This document shows positions 1 to 6,216 of a stretch of DNA of 12,494 bases, in pieces. The DNA is from Limiplasma pullistercoris (GTDB lineage: Bacteria; Bacillota; Clostridia; Christensenellales; Aristaeellaceae): contig DVMC01000122.1 of the NCBI GenBank assembly GCA_018715165.1, positions 1 to 12,494 of the forward strand, read 5' to 3'. A model generated the notes under the pieces. The model saw nothing but the letters and a program-made list of their open reading frames with translations. It was not told the DNA's origin and did not search any database. Within the stretch, counting starts at the first letter, position 1, and the number at the start of each line of letters is the position of its first letter. The translations under genes were made by a program, and so were the position numbers.

Positions 1-48
1 AGTTATTTAACAATTTTGAAATAAAATAAAGAAAACGCATGTTCCCAT

Positions 49-91
49 GCCCTGCAAACCTTTGTGAAAAAAGGCTTGCAGGGCTTTTTTT
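49..91 (+). terminator. Intrinsic terminator of the gene upstream of the window
   Basis: A perfect 9-bp stem, GCCCTGCAA (49-57) with TTGCAGGGC (76-84), encloses an A-rich loop and is followed at once by seven T (85-91). This is the classical Rho-independent layout on the + strand. It ends a transcript entering from the left, so the dcw cluster starts as a separate unit. The AT-rich bases 1-36 look like the 3' untranslated end of that unit; no coding sequence is supported there. A small extra hairpin, GCATG-TTCC-CATGC (37-50), overlaps its left edge. Confidence 0.85.
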
Positions 92-188
92 GCGGACCAA
101 CAAATTGTGGCGAACAGGCGTTCTTACAACGGAGCGATTTTTGTGTGGCGTTTGTTGCATTATGGAAGAACATACCATTTTTCGTCCG

Positions 189-218
189 TTGACTTTGAAA
201 TCAAAAGTGGAGCATAAT
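189..218 (+). promoter_or_regulatory. Sigma-A-type promoter of the dcw cluster (PmraZ)
   Basis: A -35 box TTGACT (189-194, 5 of 6 to consensus) and a -10 box CATAAT (213-218, 5 of 6) are 18 bp apart. Transcription would start near 225, about 50 nt before the preferred mraZ start. It is the best promoter-like pair between the upstream terminator and mraZ. The rest of 92-188 shows no gene or clear signal; two GTGGCG hexamers (107-112, 145-150) are the only recurring words. Confidence 0.7.
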
Positions 219-252
219 GGTGTCACAGCCCTAAAAAGGGTGGCAAGTGGAG
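203..252 (+). promoter_or_regulatory. Candidate MraZ operator: 10-bp-phased GTGG-type repeats
   Basis: Reading in steps of ten from 203 gives AAAAGTGGAG, CATAATGGTG, a non-matching step (223-232), AAAAAGGGTG and GCAAGTGGAG. Four of the five steps keep the GG-x-G core in the same register. MraZ proteins are known to bind short tandem repeats with a TGG-type core at about one helical turn upstream of their own operon. The first two copies overlap the spacer and -10 box of the promoter, which would suit repression. The last copy covers the in-frame GTG at 247, which argues against that GTG being the start codon. Confidence 0.55.
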
Positions 253-276
253 GAATATAGGGAGCGGGGTGAAGGC

Positions 277-780
277 ATGGACGAGGAACGGCGCATGGAT
301 GCGCCTCAACCCCAGGAGCGCTTCACCTCCCGGAAATTCAAGTTTTTCGGCAGTTACGACCACTCCATCGACGCCAAGGGCCGTATCATCGTTCCCAACG
401 CCTATCGAAAGGCGCTGGGCGAGAGCTTCACCATCACCGTCAGCCTGGATGACCGGGCTGTCGCCATCTATCCTGACGAAGCGTTTGAAACCATGATCGA
501 CGAGCTCTACGCCCTCAACCGGCGCAAGCCCGCCGTCCAAAAGCAGCTGGACCATGTGGCCAAATTCAGCTATCCCGGCATGCAGGCCGACAACCAAGGC
601 CGCGTGCTGTTGCCCGTGAAGCTGCGCCAATATGTGCTGGGCGATGCGCGCGATGTGGAGATCAGCGGCGCGCTGGACCACATCCGCATCGTGGAAAGCG
701 CCGTGGCGCAGGAGGAAGACACCTACTACAAGGACCATCGTGATGAAATCCTTGATGAGATTGGCAACCTTGAGGAATGA
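277..780 (+). CDS. mraZ: MraZ, transcriptional regulator of the division and cell wall cluster
   Basis: MraZ is a ring-forming DNA-binding protein of the SpoVT/AbrB-like fold that controls its own dcw operon. Both family signature motifs are present: FGSYDHSIDAKGR with DAKGR at residues 32-36, and DNQGR at 105-109, each marking one of the two repeated half-domains. I chose ATG 277 (167 residues) because GGGGTGA (266-272) gives a Shine-Dalgarno core about 7 nt upstream. GTG 247 and ATG 295 are in-frame alternatives. The core begins near residue 23, so there is an N-terminal extension of about 20 charged residues compared with the usual protein of about 140-150. It is the first gene of the cluster, and the next gene follows after 20 nt. 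Unusually, rsmH does not follow it. The family is certain; the exact start is less so. Confidence 0.93.
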   Translation: MDEERRMDAPQPQERFTSRKFKFFGSYDHSIDAKGRIIVPNAYRKALGESFTITVSLDDRAVAIYPDEAFETMIDELYALNRRKPAVQKQLDHVAKFSYPGMQADNQGRVLLPVKLRQYVLGDARDVEISGALDHIRIVESAVAQEEDTYYKDHRDEILDEIGNLEE

Positions 781-800
781 GCCGGAAAGGAGACAAGGGT

Positions 801-1445
801 ATGTCGCAGTACGAACCTCTCTACGACAGCTTTAGCCATGGAGGGCGCGGCGGCTATGTGCCGACGCCTCGCATGAGCGTGTCCTCCAGCGTCTACCTGC
901 CCGGCAGCGATGTGGACCCGCAGACGGGCTGGCTCAAGCCGGACCGCCAGCGGCGTTGCCGCACCCAGGGCAAGCAATTGGAGATGGAGCGCCTTACCCG
1001 CGAGCAGCAAGCCCTGGAGGAATCCATCCGGCGGGAAATGAACAAGGGCGGGGTGCGGATTTCCGTGCGTTTGGGGATTTTCCTCATGGCGCTGCTTCTG
1101 TTCGTGTGCGGGCTGTGCGTGCTGCTTCAGCAGGGCGCCATCGCCGACCGCCAGAAGGCCATCAACCGCCTGGAAAGCTCCATTGCGGATTGCCGCAGCC
1201 AGAATGCCGCGTTGGAGACGCAGATCGCGGAGGCATCGACCGAGGCCGCCATCTGCTATGCCGCTGCCCGTGACCTCAACATGATTCCTGCGGAATCCGC
1301 CGAGGCTATTCACCTGGTAGCCATGGATACGCGCCCCATGGCTTCCGGCGGGACGGAAACCTTTGTCCAGGCGGATGCGGCCATCGATGTCGCATCTTCG
1401 GAAACCGCTTCCGCCACGCACGTGCCCGCCGTGGCGAGCAACTGA
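801..1445 (+). CDS. ftsL: FtsL-like septum protein with one membrane span and a coiled coil
   Basis: This is a bitopic division protein of 214 residues. A basic, charged cytoplasmic part (1-84) includes a Glu/Arg/Gln-rich, probably helical stretch. One membrane span follows at about 91-109, then an extracellular heptad-like coiled coil at about 115-150 and a loosely conserved Ala/Ser/Thr-rich tail. FtsL family proteins pair with DivIC/FtsB and FtsQ to activate FtsW and its PBP. ATG 801 has an excellent ribosome site, AAAGGAG (786-792). An in-frame ATG at 777 overlaps the mraZ stop but lacks such a site. Sequence conservation in FtsL is weak, so the name rests on topology, on the segment DLNMIP with a following hydrophobic strand, and on the position just before the PBP. 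The cytoplasmic part is longer than in the best-studied FtsL proteins. A DivIC-type relative is the alternative. Confidence 0.8.
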   Translation: MSQYEPLYDSFSHGGRGGYVPTPRMSVSSSVYLPGSDVDPQTGWLKPDRQRRCRTQGKQLEMERLTREQQALEESIRREMNKGGVRISVRLGIFLMALLLFVCGLCVLLQQGAIADRQKAINRLESSIADCRSQNAALETQIAEASTEAAICYAAARDLNMIPAESAEAIHLVAMDTRPMASGGTETFVQADAAIDVASSETASATHVPAVASN

Positions 1446-1479
1446 TTTTGCCGCCTTGCGGCCCATTGGGTCGAAACCG

Positions 1480-1508
1480 GCATAAACCGGCGGCAGCGCG
1501 CATACATC
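1480..1508 (+). promoter_or_regulatory. Candidate sigma-E-like (sporulation) promoter before the PBP gene
   Basis: GCATAAA (1480-1486) is followed after 14 nt by CATACATC (1501-1508). The second element resembles the -10 consensus of the mother-cell factor sigma-E (CATACA-T), and the spacing is right. The -35 element is only a partial match. In Bacillus subtilis spoVD has its own sigma-E promoter, which gives the match some meaning. The start would fall near 1514-1516. This is an eye match to a loose consensus, and whether this organism sporulates is not known. Confidence 0.3.
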
Positions 1509-1531
1509 CCCCATATCAAGCATAGTGGGGG
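1508..1531 (+). promoter_or_regulatory. Hairpin that would mask the PBP ribosome-binding site
   Basis: CCCCCA (1508-1513) is the perfect complement of TGGGGG (1526-1531), with one further U-G pair inside and a 10-nt loop. The right arm forms the 5' half of the only ribosome site of the next gene, GGGGGTAGGA, which ends 2 nt before the ATG at 1539. Transcripts reading through from mraZ would contain both arms. The same 93-nt gap also has a 5-bp hairpin, GCCGC-CTT-GCGGC (1450-1462), just after the ftsL stop. It further holds the word AAACCGG twice, exactly 10 bp apart (1474-1480 and 1484-1490). Confidence 0.4.
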
Positions 1532-1538
1532 TAGGACC

Positions 1539-3662
1539 ATGCCGACCGAGCTGCATATCCGCAAACGGGTCTTTGCGCTGCTGATGATGCTGGCATTCCT
1601 CTTTTCGCTGCTGACGCTTCGCATCGCCTATCTGACCACGGCCCGTTCGTCGGAGCTTACGCAGCGAGGCATCAGCCAGTGGACGCGGGAGGGCACCGTA
1701 TATGCCCGCCGCGGCTCCATTCTGGATACCAACGGGCAGACTTTGGTGATCAGCGCGACGGCCTATATCGTCAGCGCCGACCCGCGCAAGGTATCGGACA
1801 TATCTTTGTTTACGCAAACGGTATGTCCGATTTTGGATTTATCGGAGGAGAGCGTCACCCAGAAGCTCTCTGACCGCACGAAGGCGTCGGTCATTCTCAA
1901 ACGGCAGGTGTCGCGCGAGAAGGCCGACGAGCTGCGCTCCCTCCAGGCAAGTGCCGGCGAGGCGGTGGCGGCGCAGCTGGAAGCCCTGCTCTTTGACGAG
2001 GATGTGAGGCGCGCCTACCCGCGCGGCGCGTTCCTGACGCAGACGCTGGGCCTGACCAACGTGGACAGCGTGGGCCAGTCCGGGCTGGAGCTGCAATACG
2101 AAAGCCTACTGCGCGGCACGGCGGGCGTGAGCCTGCGCAGCGTGGATGGCAAGTCCCAGCCCATCTACGACAGCGGAAACCTCTACATCGAGCCCCAGGA
2201 CGGCAACAGCATCAAGCTCACCATCGACGCCACCATTCAGGACATCTGCGAAAAGGCCATGCGCGAGTGCTACGACGTCAACAAGGCGCAGGCCGTGCAC
2301 CTCATCGCCATGGACCCTTACACGGGCGCGATTCTGGCCATGTGTTCCAAGCCGGACTACGACCCCAACGACCCTCCCCGCGACCAGACCGACGCGCTCA
2401 CGCAGCTGATGCGCATCCGCCTGATTTCCGATTCCTACGAGCCGGGTTCCACCTTTAAGATCCTCACTGCGGCCGCTGCGCTGGACTCGGGCGTGACCAC
2501 GCCGGAGGACGGCTTCTATTGCTCCGCCAAGATCACTGTGGACGGCGACACCATCCGCTGCTGGGGCAGCCCCCACAAGGATGAGACCATGGCCGAGGCG
2601 CTGCAGAACAGCTGCAACCCGGTGTTTGTGGAACTGGCCCTTCGGCTGGGCACGGAGCGCATGTACCAGTACTTGCACGCCTTTGGTCTGGGAAGCAAAA
2701 CGAATGTTGACTTACAGGGGGAGGGAAGTGGTATACTAATACCCGTACAATCCGTCAAGAACGTCGATCTGGCGCGCATTGGTTTCGGGCAGAGCGTGGC
2801 CGTCACCCCGATCCAGATGATCACGGCGGCCTGCGCGGTGATTAACGGAGGGCGGCTGATGCAGCCCTACCTGCTCAAGGAGGCGATCGCGCCGGACGGG
2901 ACCGTGCTTTACCGCACGCAGCCCAAGGTCGTCTCCACCCCCATCAGCGAGGAAACCAGCGCCACCATGCGCGAGCTTCTGGAGCTGGTCGTATCCGAAG
3001 GCGGAGCGAAAAACGCCGCCATCGAGGGCTACCGCATCGGCGGAAAGACGGGCACGGCGCAGGTCTACAAGGACGGCCGCATCGCGCGGGATGTGCACAT
3101 CGGCTCGTTCCTGGGCTTTGCCCCGGCGGATGATCCCCGCATCGCCCTCCTCGTCATCGTGGACGAGGCGGACGTGCCGGTGGACTACGGCGGCACCACG
3201 GCCGCGCCTTTTGCTAGACAAATTCTGGCGGATGTGTTACCTTATTTGGGCTGCAAACCCTCCAGCCAGGACGAGCGCGAGGAGATCGCCGTGGAGGACG
3301 TGGTGGGCCTGCCGCTGTGGCAGGCGCGCAAGGTCATTGCCGAGCAGGGCTTCTCCGTGCTGGACGACGGCGCGGGAGACACCGTGACCGCCCAGATGCC
3401 CAGCGGCGGAGGCAAGCTGATCGAGGGCGGGCAGGTGATGCTCTACACCTATACCGACGACCCGCTCCAGACCGAGGAGCTGGTCTGCGTGCCGGATGTG
3501 GAGGGATTGTCCATCGCGCGGGCGGCGTCGATGCTCAGGCAGCGCGGGCTGGACATGACCATTGAGGGAACCGGGTTCGCCATCCGGCAGGAGCCGGCGG
3601 CGGGCCAATATGTGGAGCAGGGCGGCGTGGTCCAGGTTGTTTTTGAAATGCCCAATCCATAG
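1539..3662 (+). CDS. spoVD: Class B penicillin-binding protein (SpoVD/PBP2B type) with two PASTA domains
   Basis: This is the transpeptidase that cross-links septal (and possibly spore) peptidoglycan, 707 residues. A short basic N-terminus is followed by one membrane anchor (about 11-33). A PBP dimerisation region follows (about 55-210), beginning near the motif RRGSILDTNG. The penicillin-binding domain has all three active-site motifs: STFK at 304-307 (catalytic Ser304), SCN at 358-360 and KTG at 503-505. Two PASTA domains follow at about 585-640 and 651-704. The start is ATG 1539 with GGGGGTAGGA just upstream. It lies between ftsL and murE as usual. Several short patches (about 1791-1845, 2701-2755, 3208-3250) use AT-rich, locally rare codons such as ATA, CTA and TTA, unlike the rest of the gene. 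It is the only PBP in the window, so it may serve both division and sporulation. SpoVD and PBP2B cannot be told apart with certainty here. Confidence 0.92.
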   Translation: MPTELHIRKRVFALLMMLAFLFSLLTLRIAYLTTARSSELTQRGISQWTREGTVYARRGSILDTNGQTLVISATAYIVSADPRKVSDISLFTQTVCPILDLSEESVTQKLSDRTKASVILKRQVSREKADELRSLQASAGEAVAAQLEALLFDEDVRRAYPRGAFLTQTLGLTNVDSVGQSGLELQYESLLRGTAGVSLRSVDGKSQPIYDSGNLYIEPQDGNSIKLTIDATIQDICEKAMRECYDVNKAQAVHLIAMDPYTGAILAMCSKPDYDPNDPPRDQTDALTQLMRIRLISDSYEPGSTFKILTAAAALDSGVTTPEDGFYCSAKITVDGDTIRCWGSPHKDETMAEALQNSCNPVFVELALRLGTERMYQYLHAFGLGSKTNVDLQGEGSGILIPVQSVKNVDLARIGFGQSVAVTPIQMITAACAVINGGRLMQPYLLKEAIAPDGTVLYRTQPKVVSTPISEETSATMRELLELVVSEGGAKNAAIEGYRIGGKTGTAQVYKDGRIARDVHIGSFLGFAPADDPRIALLVIVDEADVPVDYGGTTAAPFARQILADVLPYLGCKPSSQDEREEIAVEDVVGLPLWQARKVIAEQGFSVLDDGAGDTVTAQMPSGGGKLIEGGQVMLYTYTDDPLQTEELVCVPDVEGLSIARAASMLRQRGLDMTIEGTGFAIRQEPAAGQYVEQGGVVQVVFEMPNP
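1793..1831 (+). other. Long RNA hairpin inside the PBP coding sequence
   Basis: A 10-bp perfect outer stem pairs 1793-1802 (ATCGGACATA) with 1822-1831 (TATGTCCGAT). After a 3-nt bulge (1803-1805), an inner stem pairs TTGTTT (1806-1811) with AAACGG (1816-1821) using two G-U pairs, closed by the loop ACGC. The stem is followed by TTT. A second copy of ATCGGA at 1841-1846 could instead pair with TCCGAT (1826-1831), giving a competing hairpin. The stretch coincides with AT-rich codons. The role is unknown and chance is possible. Confidence 0.4.
2707..2737 (+). promoter_or_regulatory. Candidate internal promoter within the PBP gene
   Basis: TTGACT (2707-2712), the same -35 box as at mraZ, is followed after 19 nt by TATACT (2732-2737, 5 of 6). 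The spacer holds ACAGGGGGAG and GGAAGTGGTA in 10-bp register (2714-2733), resembling the repeats at the mraZ promoter. The codons here (TTA, AGT, GGT, ATA, CTA, ATA, GTA) are rare in this gene. The 19-bp spacer is longer than ideal. It could feed murE and the genes beyond it. Confidence 0.4.
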
Positions 3663-3679
3663 AGGATGGAGGAATACGG

Positions 3680-5137
3680 ATGCTATTGAAGGAGCTGCTC
3701 TCCGGCGTGCCCGGCATTGTGGAAACGCGCGGGGACACGGCGGTGGAGATTGGGGCGCTGGTGACTGACAGCCGGGAAAAGGCCGAGGCCGGCCTGTTCT
3801 TCTGCATCAGCGGCATGCGCTTTGACGCGCACGACTTTGCGGCGCAGGCTGTGGGCAACGGCTGCGTGGCCCTGGTGGTGGAGCGCTTCGTGGACTGCCC
3901 GGTGGCGCAGGTGCGGGTGGACAACGCGCGGCGCGCCACGGCCTATATCGCCGCGGCGTTCTACGGCCATCCCGCGCAGAAGCTGCGCATGGTGGGCGTG
4001 TGCGGCACCAAGGGCAAAACCACCACGACCTATCTGATGAAGGCCATTCTGGAAAAAGCGGGCTTCAAGACCGGCCTGATCGGCACCACCGGCAATCTGA
4101 TCGGCGACCGCAGCCTGCCCAGCAACATGACCACGCCCGATCCCGTCGATTTGCACCGGTGCCTCAGGCAGATGGTGGACGAGGGCGTGGAGGCCGTGAG
4201 CATGGAGGTCAGCGCCCACGCCGTGGATATGCACCGCGTGGACGGCATCACCTTTGAGGCCGCGTGCTACACCAATTTTTCGCAGGACCATCTGGACTAC
4301 TTCGGCACCATGGAAAACTACTTTGAAACCAAGAAGCGGTTTTTCGTCGAGGGATCGGCCCTGAACGCCGCGCTCAATGCCGACGACGAAACCAGCGCCT
4401 CCGTCATCCGCGACCTCAAGGTGCCCTACCTCACCTACGGCATCAGCGCCGAGGCGGACGTGTTCGCGCGCGACATCGAAATCTCCGAGGACGGCGTGGC
4501 CTTCTCCATCCGGCTGCGCGGCCTGGAGAACATGTCCATCTCCATGCATCTGACCGGCATGTTCAACGTCTACAACGCCCTGGCCGCCGCCTCGCTGGCG
4601 ATGATTATGGGCATCGACAAAAGCGCGATCCGCGAGGGCCTGGAAAGCGTGAAGAACGTGCCGGGCCGTGTGGAAATCCTCGACACCCGCACGCCTTACA
4701 AGGTGATTCTCGACTACGCCCATTCGCCCGACGCGCTGGAGAACGTGCTCACCACCGTGCGCGCGTTCACGCGCAGCCGTCTGATCGTGCTCTTTGGCTG
4801 CGGCGGCGACCGCGACCACGGCAAGCGGCCCATCATGGGCGAGATCGTGGGACGGCTGGCGGATTTCTCCATCCTCACCAGCGACAATCCCCGCACCGAG
4901 GACCCGGATGCCATTCTTCGCTCCATCGAGCAGGGCATGAAGCGCACCCAGGGCCGCTATGTGGTGATTGAAAACCGGCGCGAGGCCATCCGTTATGCGC
5001 TGGAGATGGGCCGGGAAGGCGATGTGATCATCCTGGCGGGCAAGGGCAACGAAACCTACCAGGACATCATGGGCGTAAAACGGCCCTTTGATGAAAAGGT
5101 GGTCGTGCGCGAGCTGCTGGCCGAAATGCGCGCGTGA
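3680..5137 (+). CDS. murE: MurE, UDP-MurNAc-tripeptide synthetase (meso-DAP-adding)
   Basis: This cytoplasmic ATP-dependent ligase adds the third amino acid to UDP-MurNAc-L-Ala-D-Glu; it has 485 residues, the usual length. The ATP-binding loop GTKGKTT is at 109-115. SAHAVDMHRV and NFSQDHLDYFG mark the Mur ligase central domain. Lys218 in the ETKKRFF segment is the likely carbamylated lysine, and YAHSPDALE lies near the start of the C-terminal domain. DNPR at 402-405, followed by TEDP, is the motif typical of enzymes that use meso-diaminopimelate, so lysine is unlikely to be the substrate. ATG 3680 follows GGATGGAGGA with good spacing, 17 nt after the PBP stop, so the two are probably co-transcribed. 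The usual next gene, murF, is not present before mraY. Confidence 0.96.
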   Translation: MLLKELLSGVPGIVETRGDTAVEIGALVTDSREKAEAGLFFCISGMRFDAHDFAAQAVGNGCVALVVERFVDCPVAQVRVDNARRATAYIAAAFYGHPAQKLRMVGVCGTKGKTTTTYLMKAILEKAGFKTGLIGTTGNLIGDRSLPSNMTTPDPVDLHRCLRQMVDEGVEAVSMEVSAHAVDMHRVDGITFEAACYTNFSQDHLDYFGTMENYFETKKRFFVEGSALNAALNADDETSASVIRDLKVPYLTYGISAEADVFARDIEISEDGVAFSIRLRGLENMSISMHLTGMFNVYNALAAASLAMIMGIDKSAIREGLESVKNVPGRVEILDTRTPYKVILDYAHSPDALENVLTTVRAFTRSRLIVLFGCGGDRDHGKRPIMGEIVGRLADFSILTSDNPRTEDPDAILRSIEQGMKRTQGRYVVIENRREAIRYALEMGREGDVIILAGKGNETYQDIMGVKRPFDEKVVVRELLAEMRA

Positions 5138-5160
5138 ACATACCAAGGAGTTGATGGTAC

Positions 5161-6186
5161 ATGCTTTGGCTGATTCTAGCGCTGATTGCATCCGAGGTGG
5201 CCATGCTGCTGATCGGGCCGCGGGTGCTGCCGGTGCTTCGCAAGCTCAAATTCGGACAGACCATCTATGAGCTGGGCCCCAAGAGCCACCGCACCAAGCA
5301 GGGCACGCCCACCATGGGCGGGCTGATGTTCGCGGCGGTTTCCTGTGTGGTCACACTGCTCATCATGTCCTTTGACACCTGGTACGGTGGGTGGGACTTC
5401 GCGCTGGCGCTGGTGCTGGTATCGCTTCTCAGCATGCTCATCGGCTTTGTGGACGACTTTATCAAGGTTGTCAAAAAGCGCAACCTCGGCCTGATCTGGT
5501 GGCAGAAGATCATCGGCCAGGTGCTGGTGTCGGTTGCGTTTTCCCTGTACTGCTATTTCAGCCCCCATGTGGGCAGCAGCATTCTGATTCCCTTCTTCAA
5601 TGTGGAGTGGGACCTGGGTCTGTTTTATGTGCCGCTGATGGCGCTTACGATGATCTTCATGATCAACAGTGCCAACTTGCAGGATGGGCTGGATGGGCTG
5701 CTCTCCAGCGTGACCGTCATCTCCAGCGCGGCCTGGGGGCTGATGGCCGTGTTTGTGGCCCTGGCGGGCGGCGCCTTCATGAGCCCGGAGCTGCTGGGCA
5801 ACTACCGCCATCTGGCGGTGTTCGCGCTGGCCCTGTCGGGTGCGTGCATGGGTTTCCTGCGCTTTAATCACTATCCGGCGCTGGTCTTTATGGGCGATAC
5901 GGGCAGCATGTTCATCGGCGGTGCGATGGTGGGCATGGCCATGCTCCTGCGCATGCCGCTGTACATGATCCTGATCTGCTTTACCCTGATCGCCTCGTCC
6001 ATGAGCGTGATCATCCAGCGCGTGTACTTCAAGGCGACCCACGGCAAGCGCATCTTCAAGATGTCGCCTATCCACCATCACTTCGAGCTCTCCGGCATGA
6101 CGGAGGTGCAGATCGTGGCCATGTACGCCGTGGTGGCGGGTATGCTCAGCCTGGTGGCGCTGTTTTCGCTCAATGTGCTCCCGTGA
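5161..6186 (+). CDS. mraY: MraY, phospho-MurNAc-pentapeptide transferase (lipid I synthesis)
   Basis: MraY is an integral membrane enzyme that transfers phospho-MurNAc-pentapeptide from UDP to undecaprenyl phosphate; it has 341 residues with about ten hydrophobic spans. Near the N-terminus KFGQ...GPKSH...GTPTMGG is the family signature. Catalytic-site motifs are FVDDFIK with Asp98 and Asp99, NLQDGLDGL at 172-180 (Asp175 and Asp178), MGDTGS at 244-249 and the loop HHHFE at 305-309. ATG 5161 follows AAGGAG (5145-5150) with a 10-nt spacer. The nearby ATG at 5153 is out of frame. It lies 23 nt after murE and 30 nt before murD, as expected for one operon. All key residues are present and nothing appears truncated. 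Confidence 0.97.
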   Translation: MLWLILALIASEVAMLLIGPRVLPVLRKLKFGQTIYELGPKSHRTKQGTPTMGGLMFAAVSCVVTLLIMSFDTWYGGWDFALALVLVSLLSMLIGFVDDFIKVVKKRNLGLIWWQKIIGQVLVSVAFSLYCYFSPHVGSSILIPFFNVEWDLGLFYVPLMALTMIFMINSANLQDGLDGLLSSVTVISSAAWGLMAVFVALAGGAFMSPELLGNYRHLAVFALALSGACMGFLRFNHYPALVFMGDTGSMFIGGAMVGMAMLLRMPLYMILICFTLIASSMSVIIQRVYFKATHGKRIFKMSPIHHHFELSGMTEVQIVAMYAVVAGMLSLVALFSLNVLP

Positions 6187-6216
6187 TATCCCATTTCCTC
6201 TGGAGGTGGTTCGCAG

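Noticed and set aside
39..260. Open frame of 73 codons before mraZ
   Set aside because: It crosses the terminator stem and T run, has no ribosome site and resembles no known protein; it is chance coding potential.
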